9,825 nt of DNA from Bacteroidota bacterium (GTDB lineage: Bacteria; Bacteroidota; Bacteroidia; Bacteroidales; VadinHA17), in the NCBI GenBank assembly GCA_015222065.1, contig JADFUQ010000423.1, positions 1-9,825 of the forward strand. The letters run 5' to 3'. Within the stretch, counting starts at the first letter, position 1. Each line of letters begins with the position of its first letter. The translations under genes were made by a program, and so were the position numbers. The notes under the pieces are model-generated. The model was not told the origin of the DNA. It saw only the letters and a list, made by a program, of their open reading frames with translations, and did no database searches. This document shows positions 1 to 8,500 of this stretch, piece by piece.

Positions 1-11
1 AATAAATTGCT

Positions 12-761
12 ATGATAATCAATGCTGTAATTGTTGAAGATGAGAAACCCGCCCGTGACCTTGTTAGAAGTTACCTGAAACCTTTTAAAAGTATTGAAAT
101 AAAGGCAGAATATGCAGATGGCTTTACCGGTACTAAAGGAATTAATAAGATAAAACCACATTTGATTTTTCTGGATGTGCAAATGCCAAAAATTTCAGGT
201 TTTGAATTACTTGAATTACTTGATTATCAACCTGAAATAATTTTTACAACAGCTTATGATCAGTATGCACTGAAAGCTTTTGAAATGAACGCGATTGATT
301 ACCTTCTTAAACCTTTTTCAAAAAACAGGTTTGAAGAGGCAGTGAAGCGGGCGATAAACAGAATTGTTGCCGGTGAAAAACAGGACGATACTGTTAAGAA
401 AAGTGTTTTATTTAAAAAGGGAACGGGGGAGACAATTGACCGGATTGTGGTGAAATCCGGAAGCACTATTAATGTTATTCCTGTTGATAAGGTAATTTAT
501 TTTGAAGCACAGGATGATTATGTAATGGTTTATACTCAGGGAGGCAGATTCCTTAAGCAGCAAACAATGAGATTTTTTGAAGAAAGCCTCCCTGATAACC
601 AATTTATCAGGGTGCACCGGTCGTTTATTGTCAGAATAGAGAAAATAAACAAGTTAGAACAGTATGGTAAAGAATCATATAAGGTAATTATGAATAATAA
701 CCAGTCAATCCCTGTCAGCCGGAGCGGATACGCCAGGCTGAAAGAAAAATTGGGGTTATAG
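12..761 (+). CDS. LytTR-family two-component response regulator
   Basis: This 249-residue cytoplasmic protein is a receiver domain joined to a LytTR DNA-binding domain, the usual length and order for the LytR/AlgR family. The receiver (about 1-120) has the acidic pair E9-D10 in VEDEKPA, the phosphoacceptor D55 in FLDVQMP, T80 in the TTAYD segment and K100 in LLKPF, so all phosphorylation residues are present. The LytTR domain (about 143-249) has the family signature VHRSFIV near 201-207. In such regulators a sensor kinase phosphorylates the aspartate and the LytTR domain then binds promoter repeats. The ATG at 12 gives a complete N-terminal beta strand. A TAA at 3-5 could be the stop of an upstream gene, probably the partner kinase; that gene is outside the window, so this is inference. 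The target genes cannot be read from the sequence. Confidence 0.95.
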   Translation: MIINAVIVEDEKPARDLVRSYLKPFKSIEIKAEYADGFTGTKGINKIKPHLIFLDVQMPKISGFELLELLDYQPEIIFTTAYDQYALKAFEMNAIDYLLKPFSKNRFEEAVKRAINRIVAGEKQDDTVKKSVLFKKGTGETIDRIVVKSGSTINVIPVDKVIYFEAQDDYVMVYTQGGRFLKQQTMRFFEESLPDNQFIRVHRSFIVRIEKINKLEQYGKESYKVIMNNNQSIPVSRSGYARLKEKLGL

Positions 762-808
762 GAGCTAAATATATACGTATCGGAACTTCAAAATCATTCG
801 TTGATTTA

Positions 809-919
809 CAGTCGGCAGTCCACAGTCCACAGTCGGCAGTTGGCAAAGACTCGTAACACGAAACACGTAACAATCTTATCATTCAATCATTTACTCATTT
901 ACGCATTCACTCATTTCTT
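809..919. repeat. Composite array of 7-bp and 8-bp tandem words
   Basis: Three short-word arrays follow one another in the gap between the converging regulator and transglutaminase genes. At 809-843 there are five heptamers of the type CAGTCGG, CAGTCCA and CAGTTGG in strict 7-bp register. At 852-872 there are three heptamers, CGTAACA, CGAAACA and CGTAACA. At 880-919 there are five octamers, CATTCAAT, CATTTACT, CATTTACG, CATTCACT and CATTTCTT. The first word reappears at 8721-8762 and, inverted, at 8878-8912. A 15-bp piece of the octamer array (886-900) recurs inverted at 2750-2764. No reading frame here looks coding. The function is unknown. Confidence 0.85.
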
Positions 920-963
920 TTATTAGCATTCTTTAAGGTACTGAATGATTGCTGTTATTAAAT

Positions 964-978
964 TAACTTATGAAGTTA
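964..978. other. Small AT-rich hairpin just after the transglutaminase stop codon
   Basis: TAACTT, a 3-nt loop and AAGTTA form a perfect 6-bp inverted repeat six bases beyond the stop codon of the minus-strand transglutaminase gene. The stem is A/T-rich and no clear U-tract follows on that strand, so it is at best a weak terminator or an mRNA-end structure. Confidence 0.2.
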
Positions 979-984
979 TATTCC

Positions 985-2610
985 TCATTGAATTGGTTCC
1001 CAGTCTGCGAAATATTCGACTACTACATTTGTTTTTGGATCAGTTACAATAAACTCGTTTGAGTTATATGTCCAGCCCATGGTTTCCGAATCGCCTCCGC
1101 TTTGGGTTGTTATAAGAAATCTGTTAGCCAGTCCTCCAATATATCGTGCCTGATCTCTCGGTTTACTTTGGTCTCCTCCACTTGGATCGACAGGGATCCA
1201 TCCGTAATCCGGGAGATAAATTTCTACCCATCTGTGGAAAACATCATCCATACTTGCCTCATCACCACGAATTACAACCGATCCTACATAGCGTGCAGGA
1301 ACACCGGCAGCCCGGCACATGGATATAAAAACAAACGAATATTCAGAGCAAGAGCCATTTCCACGGGCTAAAACAGCAGGAGCAGTATTCCATCCACCTT
1401 CCATTTTGTAATACATATTATTGATAACATAGTTAAAAATATTCCTGGTTATCCAATAAGGGTTTTCTTCATTTCCTACAGCCTTTTTTACAGCATCTTG
1501 AATAGTTGGATGATTAAGCTGGTACTTTTCATTATTTTGCAGATATAACGTTGATATTTTCTTAGGAATTTCTTCAATGGTGCCAACCTGATCAGGGAAT
1601 ATAAAATATCTAACATCCCATAATTTTGTGGTTGTGATCATATGTATAGTTTTCGATTCACCGGCTTTTAAATTCTTCAGTTCATAATGAGCTGCTGATT
1701 GATTCCATTTATCTATAACAACATTTGTATAATCCGGATTGTATTTAATTTCCCCTGTAATTTCCTGTGTTAACCGGTTAGATGGTATAGCCAGATATAT
1801 ATCTGCTTTCTTTACCTCGCCCGGACCGTAATTGGTTATTTGATAGGTGTAATCAATTTTTTTTTCGCGCATATTGGTTCTTATATATTTCTCTCCGTCA
1901 TTCACTTTCAGCTTGAAAAGCAGATCCTCCTGCGAATCTGTCGCCCATAAATTATTTCCAATCCATGCAAGTCCACGAGTAAATTGTCCCGGAGCATCAG
2001 CAATTATAATTACCGAACCATCCGTAGGATCTACCATATAAATCTCATCCCGTCTTCTGTCAGAAACCCATAGATACTTACCGTCATAAGTCAAACCTCT
2101 CGAATCTATTGAGGGGGCATTGATAGAGCGAATGGTTGTACCATCGTCGGGATCGAATTGTATAATTTTTCCCACGCTTTCATCAATACACCAAAGATAT
2201 TCACCATCCCATGTTAACCCTCTGGGTCTGTTGGTTGGAGCATTTACAGTATGGAGAATTGTCCCGTTTTTCGGATCTATTTTGTAAATCTTCCCATTGT
2301 AATTTTCTGCAAGAGGAATTCCTCCTTTGATATCGGCATTCCAGAGATGTTTACCATCCCAGGCTAAGCCTGTAGGCCAATAACCCGGAGATGGTATAGA
2401 ACGGATGATCTTTCCGTTTTGTGGATCTATTTGAAACAACAAATCTGCCTGCCTGTCAGCCATCCATAGATATTTCCCATCAAAAGTGAGTCCTGTAGCA
2501 TAATTACCGGGATTCTTAAACGATGTAACTACTTCCCCGGTATAAGCAAAAACGTTAGCCCCAAATAAGATAAAAAGTAAAACCATTAAATTTCCTTTTC
2601 TTTTAATCAT
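985..2610 (-). CDS. Exported beta-propeller / transglutaminase-like protein
   Basis: This 541-residue protein has a signal peptide (1-22: positive KRKGN, a hydrophobic stretch, then NVFA). Five propeller-like repeats follow, each with a GLTWDGKYLW-type core, at about residues 40, 81, 131, 172 and 213; the spacing is 41 residues except for one of 50. A linker of about 150 residues leads to a transglutaminase-like domain (about 370-500). Its Cys-His-Asp triad appears intact: C421 in GNGSCSEYS, H459 in FHRWVE and D475 in PVDPS. Proteins with this fold act as cysteine proteases, amidases or crosslinking enzymes; the substrate here is unknown. The export signal points to the periplasm or cell surface. 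The ATG at 2610 is preferred over an upstream TTG at 2637 because it puts the charged region directly before the hydrophobic stretch. Only a weak promoter match (TTTG at 2719-2722, TAGTATTA at 2691-2698, minus strand) was found. The neighbours give no functional hint. Confidence 0.9.
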   Translation of the reverse strand: MIKRKGNLMVLLFILFGANVFAYTGEVVTSFKNPGNYATGLTFDGKYLWMADRQADLLFQIDPQNGKIIRSIPSPGYWPTGLAWDGKHLWNADIKGGIPLAENYNGKIYKIDPKNGTILHTVNAPTNRPRGLTWDGEYLWCIDESVGKIIQFDPDDGTTIRSINAPSIDSRGLTYDGKYLWVSDRRRDEIYMVDPTDGSVIIIADAPGQFTRGLAWIGNNLWATDSQEDLLFKLKVNDGEKYIRTNMREKKIDYTYQITNYGPGEVKKADIYLAIPSNRLTQEITGEIKYNPDYTNVVIDKWNQSAAHYELKNLKAGESKTIHMITTTKLWDVRYFIFPDQVGTIEEIPKKISTLYLQNNEKYQLNHPTIQDAVKKAVGNEENPYWITRNIFNYVINNMYYKMEGGWNTAPAVLARGNGSCSEYSFVFISMCRAAGVPARYVGSVVIRGDEASMDDVFHRWVEIYLPDYGWIPVDPSGGDQSKPRDQARYIGGLANRFLITTQSGGDSETMGWTYNSNEFIVTDPKTNVVVEYFADWEPIQ

Positions 2611-2775
2611 AGCTTTAATGTTTTTTATTACAAGCAATATTCAACGTAAATATATTAAAGAACATAGCTTCGCAAGGTAATTAAAAAGGTTAATACTATT
2701 CAAATAAAAAAAATAAGACAAATTGAATATGTAGTAACTTAAAGTGAAGAAATGAGTAAATGATAATTCTTCAAT

Positions 2776-2942
2776 TTTAGTCACTTTAGTCACTTATAAC
2801 TTTAGTCACTTCTTTTTTTATAACTTTAGGCATTTTAGCACTTTAGCCACTTTAGTCACTTCTTCATTTTGTCACTTATAACTTTAGTCACTTTTTTATT
2901 TAGTAACTTATAACTTTAGTCACTTCTTTTTTTATAACTTTA
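2776..2942. repeat. Array of the 9-bp word TTTAGTCAC with a perfect 37-bp duplication
   Basis: The gap between the diverging transglutaminase and 82-residue genes is built from variants of TTTAGTCAC. Two copies are head to tail at 2776-2793, and a run of four variants covers 2825-2859 (one is an 8-mer). Between them lie TTATAAC spacers and T-tracts. The segment 2792-2828 is repeated without a mismatch at 2906-2942. The repeats are short, degenerate and irregularly spaced, and there are no unique spacers, so this is not a CRISPR array. TAACTTTA occurs five times (2797, 2821, 2879, 2911, 2935) and differs from the Bacteroidota -7 box TAnnTTTG only at the last base. Confidence 0.85.
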
Positions 2943-2964
2943 TAGTGGATAAAATTTATGTGTT

Positions 2965-3213
2965 ATGCTTAAATGGTTTAGAAAAAACGGTTCCCGGAGA
3001 TCCGGTAGTAAACTAAGAATGGCTGATTTGGACGGTAACATTCTTAAGGAAGGTGATATAGTAGAATCACTGAGATATAACCTTGGGGAATGTAAGTTAA
3101 TTAAAACAGATAATGGCTACGAGTATGAATCTGTTAGCAGTGGTGAAAAGGTAAGCTGGGCAAAAATGGTGGATGCCGCGACTGAAAATCAGAAAGTGAG
3201 AAAGATTGACTGA
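2965..3213 (+). CDS. Small conserved-looking protein, function unknown
   Basis: This 82-residue protein starts with a basic segment (LKWFRKNGSRRSGSK) and continues with a compact part beginning MADLDGNILKEGDIVESL. Its strand-like segments (DIVESL, ECKLIK, GYEYES, EKVSWAKM) would suit a small beta-barrel, but that is a guess. It has no signal peptide, membrane segment, cysteine pair or catalytic motif, so it is probably cytoplasmic. I recall similar short hypothetical proteins in Bacteroidota but cannot assign a named family. The ATG at 2965 lies just after the repeat array; an internal ATG at residue 19 is an alternative start that would drop the basic segment. The next gene begins 96 bp downstream on the same strand, so co-transcription is possible. 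It is accepted as real because of its ordered composition and the absence of a competing frame. Confidence 0.7.
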   Translation: MLKWFRKNGSRRSGSKLRMADLDGNILKEGDIVESLRYNLGECKLIKTDNGYEYESVSSGEKVSWAKMVDAATENQKVRKID

Positions 3214-3309
3214 AAGTTTGTGAACTAACACCTGTTGGGTATACCTGCTTGCCGGATTACTACAATATGTATAGATATTATTATTCAATTAGTGTTAAAA
3301 ACTGCTATT

Positions 3310-4059
3310 ATGCAAAAAAAATTATTTACTAACTTATTTGTTACTCTCTTGTTTATGTTAATAGTTCTGCCATTTTCTTGCGTTGCTCAAACAGAATTTG
3401 AAAGAGATGTGATCAAAACAGCGAAAGGTGATCTGGAAATTACATTTATAGGTCATGGAACACTAATGTTTCGTATCAACGATAAGGTGATCCATATTGA
3501 TCCTGTTATGCGTGAAGCGGATTATAAAATAATGCCGGATGCTGATCTTATCTGTGTAACTCACGAACATGGTGATCATCTTGATAAAAAAGCTATTGGT
3601 GAGATATGGAAGGAAAATACCAAATTAATCCTTAATCAGAATTCTTTTAACACGATCGGTAAAGGGAAAGTGCTTGTGAATGGCGATACATGGCAATGGG
3701 AGGGATTCCTGATAAAAGCTGTTCCTGCTTATAATGTGGAAAATAAACGTTCCAACGGTGAACCATTTCACCCGAAAGGGATTGGTAATGGTTATGTATT
3801 TACTTTCGGTGATGTAAAAGTCTATGTTGCCGGTGATACCGAGAATATTCCGGAAATGAAAAACCTGGAAAATATTGATATCGCGTTCCTTCCAATGAAC
3901 CTGCCCTATACAATGACACCCGAGATGGTAGCTAAGGCAGCCAGGTTATTCAAACCCAAAATACTTTATCCCTATCACTATGGTAAAACCGAACCTGAAA
4001 AACTTATCCCGCTGTTGAAAAATGAAAATATTGAGGTAAGAATAAGGGATATGCAGTAA
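3310..4059 (+). CDS. Exported metallo-beta-lactamase-fold hydrolase (UlaG-like)
   Basis: This 249-residue protein has a signal peptide (about 1-26; hydrophobic FVTLLFMLIVL, likely cleavage SCVA before QTE). C24 has no leucine at -3, so a lipoprotein is unlikely. The rest is one metallo-beta-lactamase domain of the UlaG-like (Lactamase_B_3) type. The metal motif HEHGDH covers 85-90. Further likely ligands are H154 in FHPKG, D176 in YVAGDTE and H223 in YPYHYG, so the site looks complete. The family hydrolyses ester, phosphoester or lactam bonds; UlaG itself acts on L-ascorbate-6-phosphate, but this copy is exported and its substrate cannot be inferred. The ATG at 3310 is preferred over a TTG at 3235, which would add 25 residues before the signal peptide. 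The nearest gene is the 82-residue protein 96 bp upstream, and no promoter is evident in that gap. Confidence 0.92.
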   Translation: MQKKLFTNLFVTLLFMLIVLPFSCVAQTEFERDVIKTAKGDLEITFIGHGTLMFRINDKVIHIDPVMREADYKIMPDADLICVTHEHGDHLDKKAIGEIWKENTKLILNQNSFNTIGKGKVLVNGDTWQWEGFLIKAVPAYNVENKRSNGEPFHPKGIGNGYVFTFGDVKVYVAGDTENIPEMKNLENIDIAFLPMNLPYTMTPEMVAKAARLFKPKILYPYHYGKTEPEKLIPLLKNENIEVRIRDMQ

Positions 4060-4317
4060 AAACATCTGTTTTGAATAAAACTACTATAACGTTTCAATAA
4101 AAAAATAACATATAAACCAATATTGGTAAATCTCAATTAACAAAAAACAAATCTCAAAAAAACTCCAATTACTAAAAAATAAAAATTCAAAATAGAATTA
4201 GCTGATGTTTTTTTACGCCTTTCTTTTTTTGTTTTTTTGAACATTAAGATTTGATATTTATTTACTCACAAAATAATTAATTTTAAAGGTGTTCGTGAGA
4301 TCACTTCGTTAAGTTGT

Positions 4318-4439
4318 TATTTGCCTGCCCCGTAGGGAAGTTTACCCTGTGAAATTGCTTGCCCTGTGTAATCCGCGAAATGGTACAACGCAATTACACA
4401 GGGCGTGCAATATTTAACAGGGGATGACTGTACGGGGGT
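4318..4439 (+). repeat. Nested palindromic element, long form
   Basis: Three inverted pairs are nested here: CCCCGTA (4328-4334) with TACGGGG (4431-4437), CCCTGT (4345-4350) with ACAGGG (4417-4422), and an inner stem of 4354-4372 with 4393-4411. The inner stem is 19 positions long with one mismatch and one G-T pair, and includes 12 perfect pairs (GCCCTGTGTAAT with its complement). The loop is 20 nt. The outer flanks (4318-4341 plus 4424-4439) match 8811-8850 on the other strand at 37 of 40 positions, so 4342-4423 is an 82-bp insert relative to that copy. It could be a REP- or MITE-like mobile remnant or a structured RNA. No nearby transposase is seen. Confidence 0.8.
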
Positions 4440-4543
4440 ACTTGTCATTTGGAATTTTTAGAATAAGATAATTATGTATATGTTTTAATAAAACGCAGTA
4501 CTGGTTTAAATAGGTGTTAAATATCAAACAAGAATAACGTAAT

Positions 4544-4551
4544 TAATTTTG
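4544..4551 (+). promoter_or_regulatory. Possible -7 promoter box before the DUF6599-like gene
   Basis: TAATTTTG is an exact match to the Bacteroidota -7 consensus TAnnTTTG, 47 bp before the preferred ATG at 4599. No TTTG lies at the expected 19-21 bp upstream, so support is partial. Confidence 0.3.
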
Positions 4552-4598
4552 AGGATAGTTTTTTGCAGTTCCACAGTATAATACAAAAAAGTATTAAT

Positions 4599-5480
4599 AT
4601 GAAACACAAATTAGTCTTATCTGGAATAAGTCTATTGGTAGTTGTAATATTGGTTTGTTTATCCGGGTTAAGAACAATTGCCCGGGAAACAGATCCGTTT
4701 ACGTTTCCTGAACTGGATGGTTGGGAGATTAAACAGGAATACCCTGTATATAATCCGGGTACTCTCTGGGACTATATTAATGGTGCCGCGGACTCCTACA
4801 TGAGTTACGATTTTATAGAATTATATATAGCTGAATATATAAAAGGAGATGTTTCCTTTAAAGTTGAGGTATTTAAACATGCTACTCCCCTTGACGCATT
4901 TGGGATATATAGTACAGAGCGGTCACCAGGCTTCCGCTTCATTGACCTTGGAATCCAGGGATATCGCGAAGAATCATTGATCCATTTTCTGGCTGACAGA
5001 TATTATATAAAAGTCAGAACTCATAAAACATCCGAAGAGGTTGAAAATGCTATGATGTCCATTTCTAATTCTGTGGTTGAAAGTATAGCCGGTATAAACC
5101 ATTTTCCTGAAACTTTAGCTATGTTTCCCGATAAGGGGAAAAAACCTGAGACGGAAATATACATTGCTGAGAATTTCCTTGGGCACAATTTTTTAGGAAG
5201 TGCCTTTACCACAGATTACTTAAGAGAAAACAAGAATTTTAAATTGTTTATTATTGTAAGGGAGAACAAAGAAGATTGCCTGAAATTACTGAAGCAATAT
5301 TTTGAATTTGCAGGGAAAACAGAAAAGATTCCTGAAGAAGGAGAAATACATATTAGCGATAAATATAATGGTGAGATACTTATTTACTGGTACAATAACA
5401 TGGTTTTTGGAACACTAAATCTGGAAGACAGAAAATTGCAGATACAGGTGATAGGTGAGATAAAGAAATTGTTGAAATAA
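4599..5480 (+). CDS. Exported DUF6599-like protein, function unknown
   Basis: This 293-residue protein has an N-terminal hydrophobic segment (about 5-25) after MKHK, either a signal peptide or a membrane anchor. C20 lies inside that segment (VILVCLSG) and could be a lipobox cysteine, though the context is not typical. The mature part resembles DUF6599 by its LWDYINGAADSYMSYDF block (57-72) followed by DAFGIYSTERSP (99-110); I recognised this by eye. No catalytic residues are known for the family. The ATG at 4599 is preferred over a TTG at 4563, which would add 12 polar residues before the hydrophobic segment. The following large gene starts 83 bp downstream on the same strand but has its own promoter candidate. 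Being next to another exported protein suggests an envelope role, but nothing more specific. Confidence 0.85.
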   Translation: MKHKLVLSGISLLVVVILVCLSGLRTIARETDPFTFPELDGWEIKQEYPVYNPGTLWDYINGAADSYMSYDFIELYIAEYIKGDVSFKVEVFKHATPLDAFGIYSTERSPGFRFIDLGIQGYREESLIHFLADRYYIKVRTHKTSEEVENAMMSISNSVVESIAGINHFPETLAMFPDKGKKPETEIYIAENFLGHNFLGSAFTTDYLRENKNFKLFIIVRENKEDCLKLLKQYFEFAGKTEKIPEEGEIHISDKYNGEILIYWYNNMVFGTLNLEDRKLQIQVIGEIKKLLK

Positions 5481-5508
5481 AGGTATATACTATTATTCTG
5501 GTACAATG

Positions 5509-5538
5509 TTTGCTTATATTTAGTATAGTTTATTTTTT
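5509..5538 (+). promoter_or_regulatory. Candidate promoter of the large outer-membrane protein gene
   Basis: TTTG at 5509-5512 and TATTTTTT at 5531-5538 are separated by 18 bp. They resemble the Bacteroidota -33 box (TTTG) and -7 box (TAnnTTTG, last base different). Transcription would start near 5545, about 20 bases before the ATG at 5564. The surrounding A/T-richness raises the chance of a random match. Confidence 0.4.
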
Positions 5539-5563
5539 CTAATAAAATAAATATCTAAGTATA

Positions 5564-8500
5564 ATGTTCCGGGTTATATCTAAAAATAGAAACGCGAAAA
5601 AGTGTATTATGCTCAAGGTATGGATACTTGTCTTGGTATTTTTCCTATCATTTATAAATATTAACGCGCAATATTTTGGTCGTAATAAACCCTCGTATAA
5701 GAATTTCGAGTTTAAAGTTTATACAACTCCCAATTTTGAAATATACCATTATCTGGATAATGACTCGCTGCTCGATCAACTGGCCAGGGCATGTGAAGAA
5801 TGGTATAAACTACATGAACGTGTATTCCACGATTCTATAAAAGAGCGTAACCCGATTATTATCTATGAGAATCATGCTGATTTTCAACAGACAACAGCTA
5901 TCATGGGGGAAGTTGGTGTAGGTACCGGAGGGGTTACAGAAGCCCTGAAGAACAGGGTTATTATGCCTGTAGCCCCAACAAGTTCACAGACTGATCATGT
6001 TCTGGGGCATGAACTTGTTCATGCTTTTCAGTACAATTCGATTATACGGGGAGATTCAACAAATATGAGCTCACTACGGAATCTTCCTCTCTGGATGGTT
6101 GAAGGTATGGCAGAATATTTATCTATTGGCAGTGTTGATGAGCATACAGCAATGTGGATGAGGGATGCTATCCTGAATGATGATTTCCCCACGCTTAAAG
6201 ATATGACCCGGAATCAGAAATATTTTCCATATCGATACGGGCAGGCATTCTGGGCATTTGTGGCAAAAACATGGGGGGATACCATTATCGTACCCCTGTT
6301 CGTGGAAACAGCAAAATATGGCTATGAAGAAGCAATTAAACGCAAGATCGGATTAACGGCTGAAACTTTCTCGGGTATATGGAAATCAGCCATGGAGAGA
6401 TATTACACCGGAATAATGACAGATACTATTGATAATCCCACGGGGAAAAAAATTCTTTTCTCGGGTAATGCCGGAAATATGAATCTTTCCCCGTCCATCA
6501 GTCCTGACGGACAATATGTCGTTTTTCTGTCTGAAAGAGATGTGCTTTCGCTTGACCTGTTTCTGGCTAATGCAGATAATGGTAAAATAATTAAGAAATT
6601 ATCAAGTACTATTCATCGAAATGAAATTGATGCATTAAACTATCTTGAGTCAGCAGGTACCTGGTCGCCGGATAGTAAGAAGTTTGCATTTAGTGCGTTT
6701 GATAAAGGAAAAAACAAGCTTTTAATTATAGACATTAAGAAGGGGAAGCTTGTGGAGGAATACAATATTCCGGGTATTCTTTCCTTTAACAATCCGTCAT
6801 GGTCGCCAGATGGGGAAAGTATTGTAATTGCAGGACTGGTTGACGGGATCAATAATCTTTACAGGTTTTATATGACTGAAAACAGGGTGGAACAAATTAC
6901 GGACGACCGTTATTCATATATCCAACCCTCTTTCTCGCCAGATGGGAAATATCTTGTTTTTGCTACAGACAGAGAACCGGATGAGACAGATATCTCAAAT
7001 ACTGCTTTTAATATTGGAATTATTGATCTTGAGGAAAAAGGCAATGTTCGTGTGCTTCCTGTTTTTTATGGTGCAGATAATCTTAACCCGGTATTCGCTT
7101 CTGATGGTGAATCAGTGTACTTTCTTTCAAACCGTGACGGGTTTCGTAACCTTTATCGTTTTCATCCGGAAACAGGAAAAACATATCAGATGACAAGGTA
7201 TATGACCGGGATTAGCGGAGTAACCCATTATTCCCCTGCAATTAGTGTTACCCGTAATATGGATATAATCTCTTATTCGCATTATTATGGCGGGAAATAT
7301 TCAATTTTCAGAGCTGATGCTGCTGATTTCAACGAATTTGAAGTATCGTCTGATTCCCTGAATTTTCAGGCTGCTGTACTACCCCCAGCCGAGCTTATAA
7401 ACCCAAACATGGTTGATGAGAAACTTAGTCACCGGGAAAGTTACATGGAAATTGAGAAAGAGAAATATAAAACCGAAGTTTATCAACCTAAATTCAAATT
7501 AGATTATATATCCAATATTAATGCAGGAGTAAGTACTAATAGGTTTAGCACCGGGATGGCAGGTAGTGTGTTTGCAATTTTTAGTGATATAGTTGGTAAT
7601 AACCAATTGTTTACAACGCTTGCAGTTAACGGTGAGATATATGACTTTGGTGGTCAGTTTGCATATATGAACCAGGCAAAAAGAATAAACTGGGGCGCTT
7701 CAATTTCCCATATCCCTTACCAGTATGCTACAGCGTACCTTACCATTGATACTCTTAGCTATGGGGAGGAATTTGTTATTGTTGATGATCTGGTAATGGA
7801 CCAGATGAGAATATTTGAAGATCAGATATCTGCATTCGCGTATTTACCTTTTTCTACTACACGGAGGGTTGAACTTGGTGTTTCACAGTCGTGGTACTAT
7901 TACCGGATTGACAGATGGCATAGTTATTATGATTTATACGGGAGGTTACTTGGTCAGAGCAGGGAGAAGCTGGATGCTCCGGATGGATTTAATATCCGGA
8001 AGCTGGATGCTGCTTTTGTCACTGATAATTCTATTTTTGGTTACGCTTCACCCTTGCAGGGCAGCAGATCACGATTCCAGGTTGAGAAGTATTTTGGGGA
8101 GATTAGTTTTTTCACCGGTCTTGTAGATTATCGTAAATATTTCAGGATGAGACCTTTTACACTGGCTTCAAGAGTTTATCATTATGGCCGCTATGGAAGC
8201 AATACCAATAGTAGAATACTGGCACCATTATATCTGGGCTATCCATGGTATGTCAGGGGGTATAACAATAACAAGATATATGAAATGATGGATTATGAGG
8301 AGGTTCAGGAGGCGATAAATCAATTGTATGGAGATAAGATGGTAGTTGCCAATTTAGAGCTCCGGTTTCCGTTTACCGGTCCGGAACGACTTTCAATGAT
8401 CAAGTCAAAACTACTATTTACCGAGTTATGCTTATTCCTTGATGCCGGTCTGGCATGGTATGATTTTGAGGATATCTCTTTTGTTTACAGGGCAGATAGT

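Larger units (their letters stand above)
4060..4598. other. AT-rich intergenic region with a palindromic element
   Basis: No gene is visible in these 540 bp. The left part (4060-4317) is very A/T-rich with A and T runs and no credible coding frame. The middle holds the nested palindrome at 4318-4439, which is clearly richer in G and C than its surroundings. The right part carries a possible -7 promoter box at 4544-4551 before the DUF6599-like gene. No rho-independent terminator follows the metallo-beta-lactamase-fold gene. Confidence 0.7.

Noticed and set aside
2776..2942. CRISPR-like array
   Set aside because: The repeats are 9-bp degenerate words with no unique spacers of constant length, and there are no cas genes nearby.
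3310..3390. Lipoprotein signal at C24 of the metallo-beta-lactamase-fold protein
   Set aside because: The residues before the cysteine are PFS, which do not fit the lipobox (Leu or similar at -3). The VAQ site nearby is a better ordinary signal-peptidase site.
5021..5212. Minus-strand frame inside the DUF6599-like gene
   Set aside because: It is fully contained in a clear gene on the opposite strand and shows no domain. The same holds for the antisense or alternative frames at 408-617, 1102-1371, 1146-1328, 3097-3288, 6640-6852, 6942-7193 and 7815-8126.
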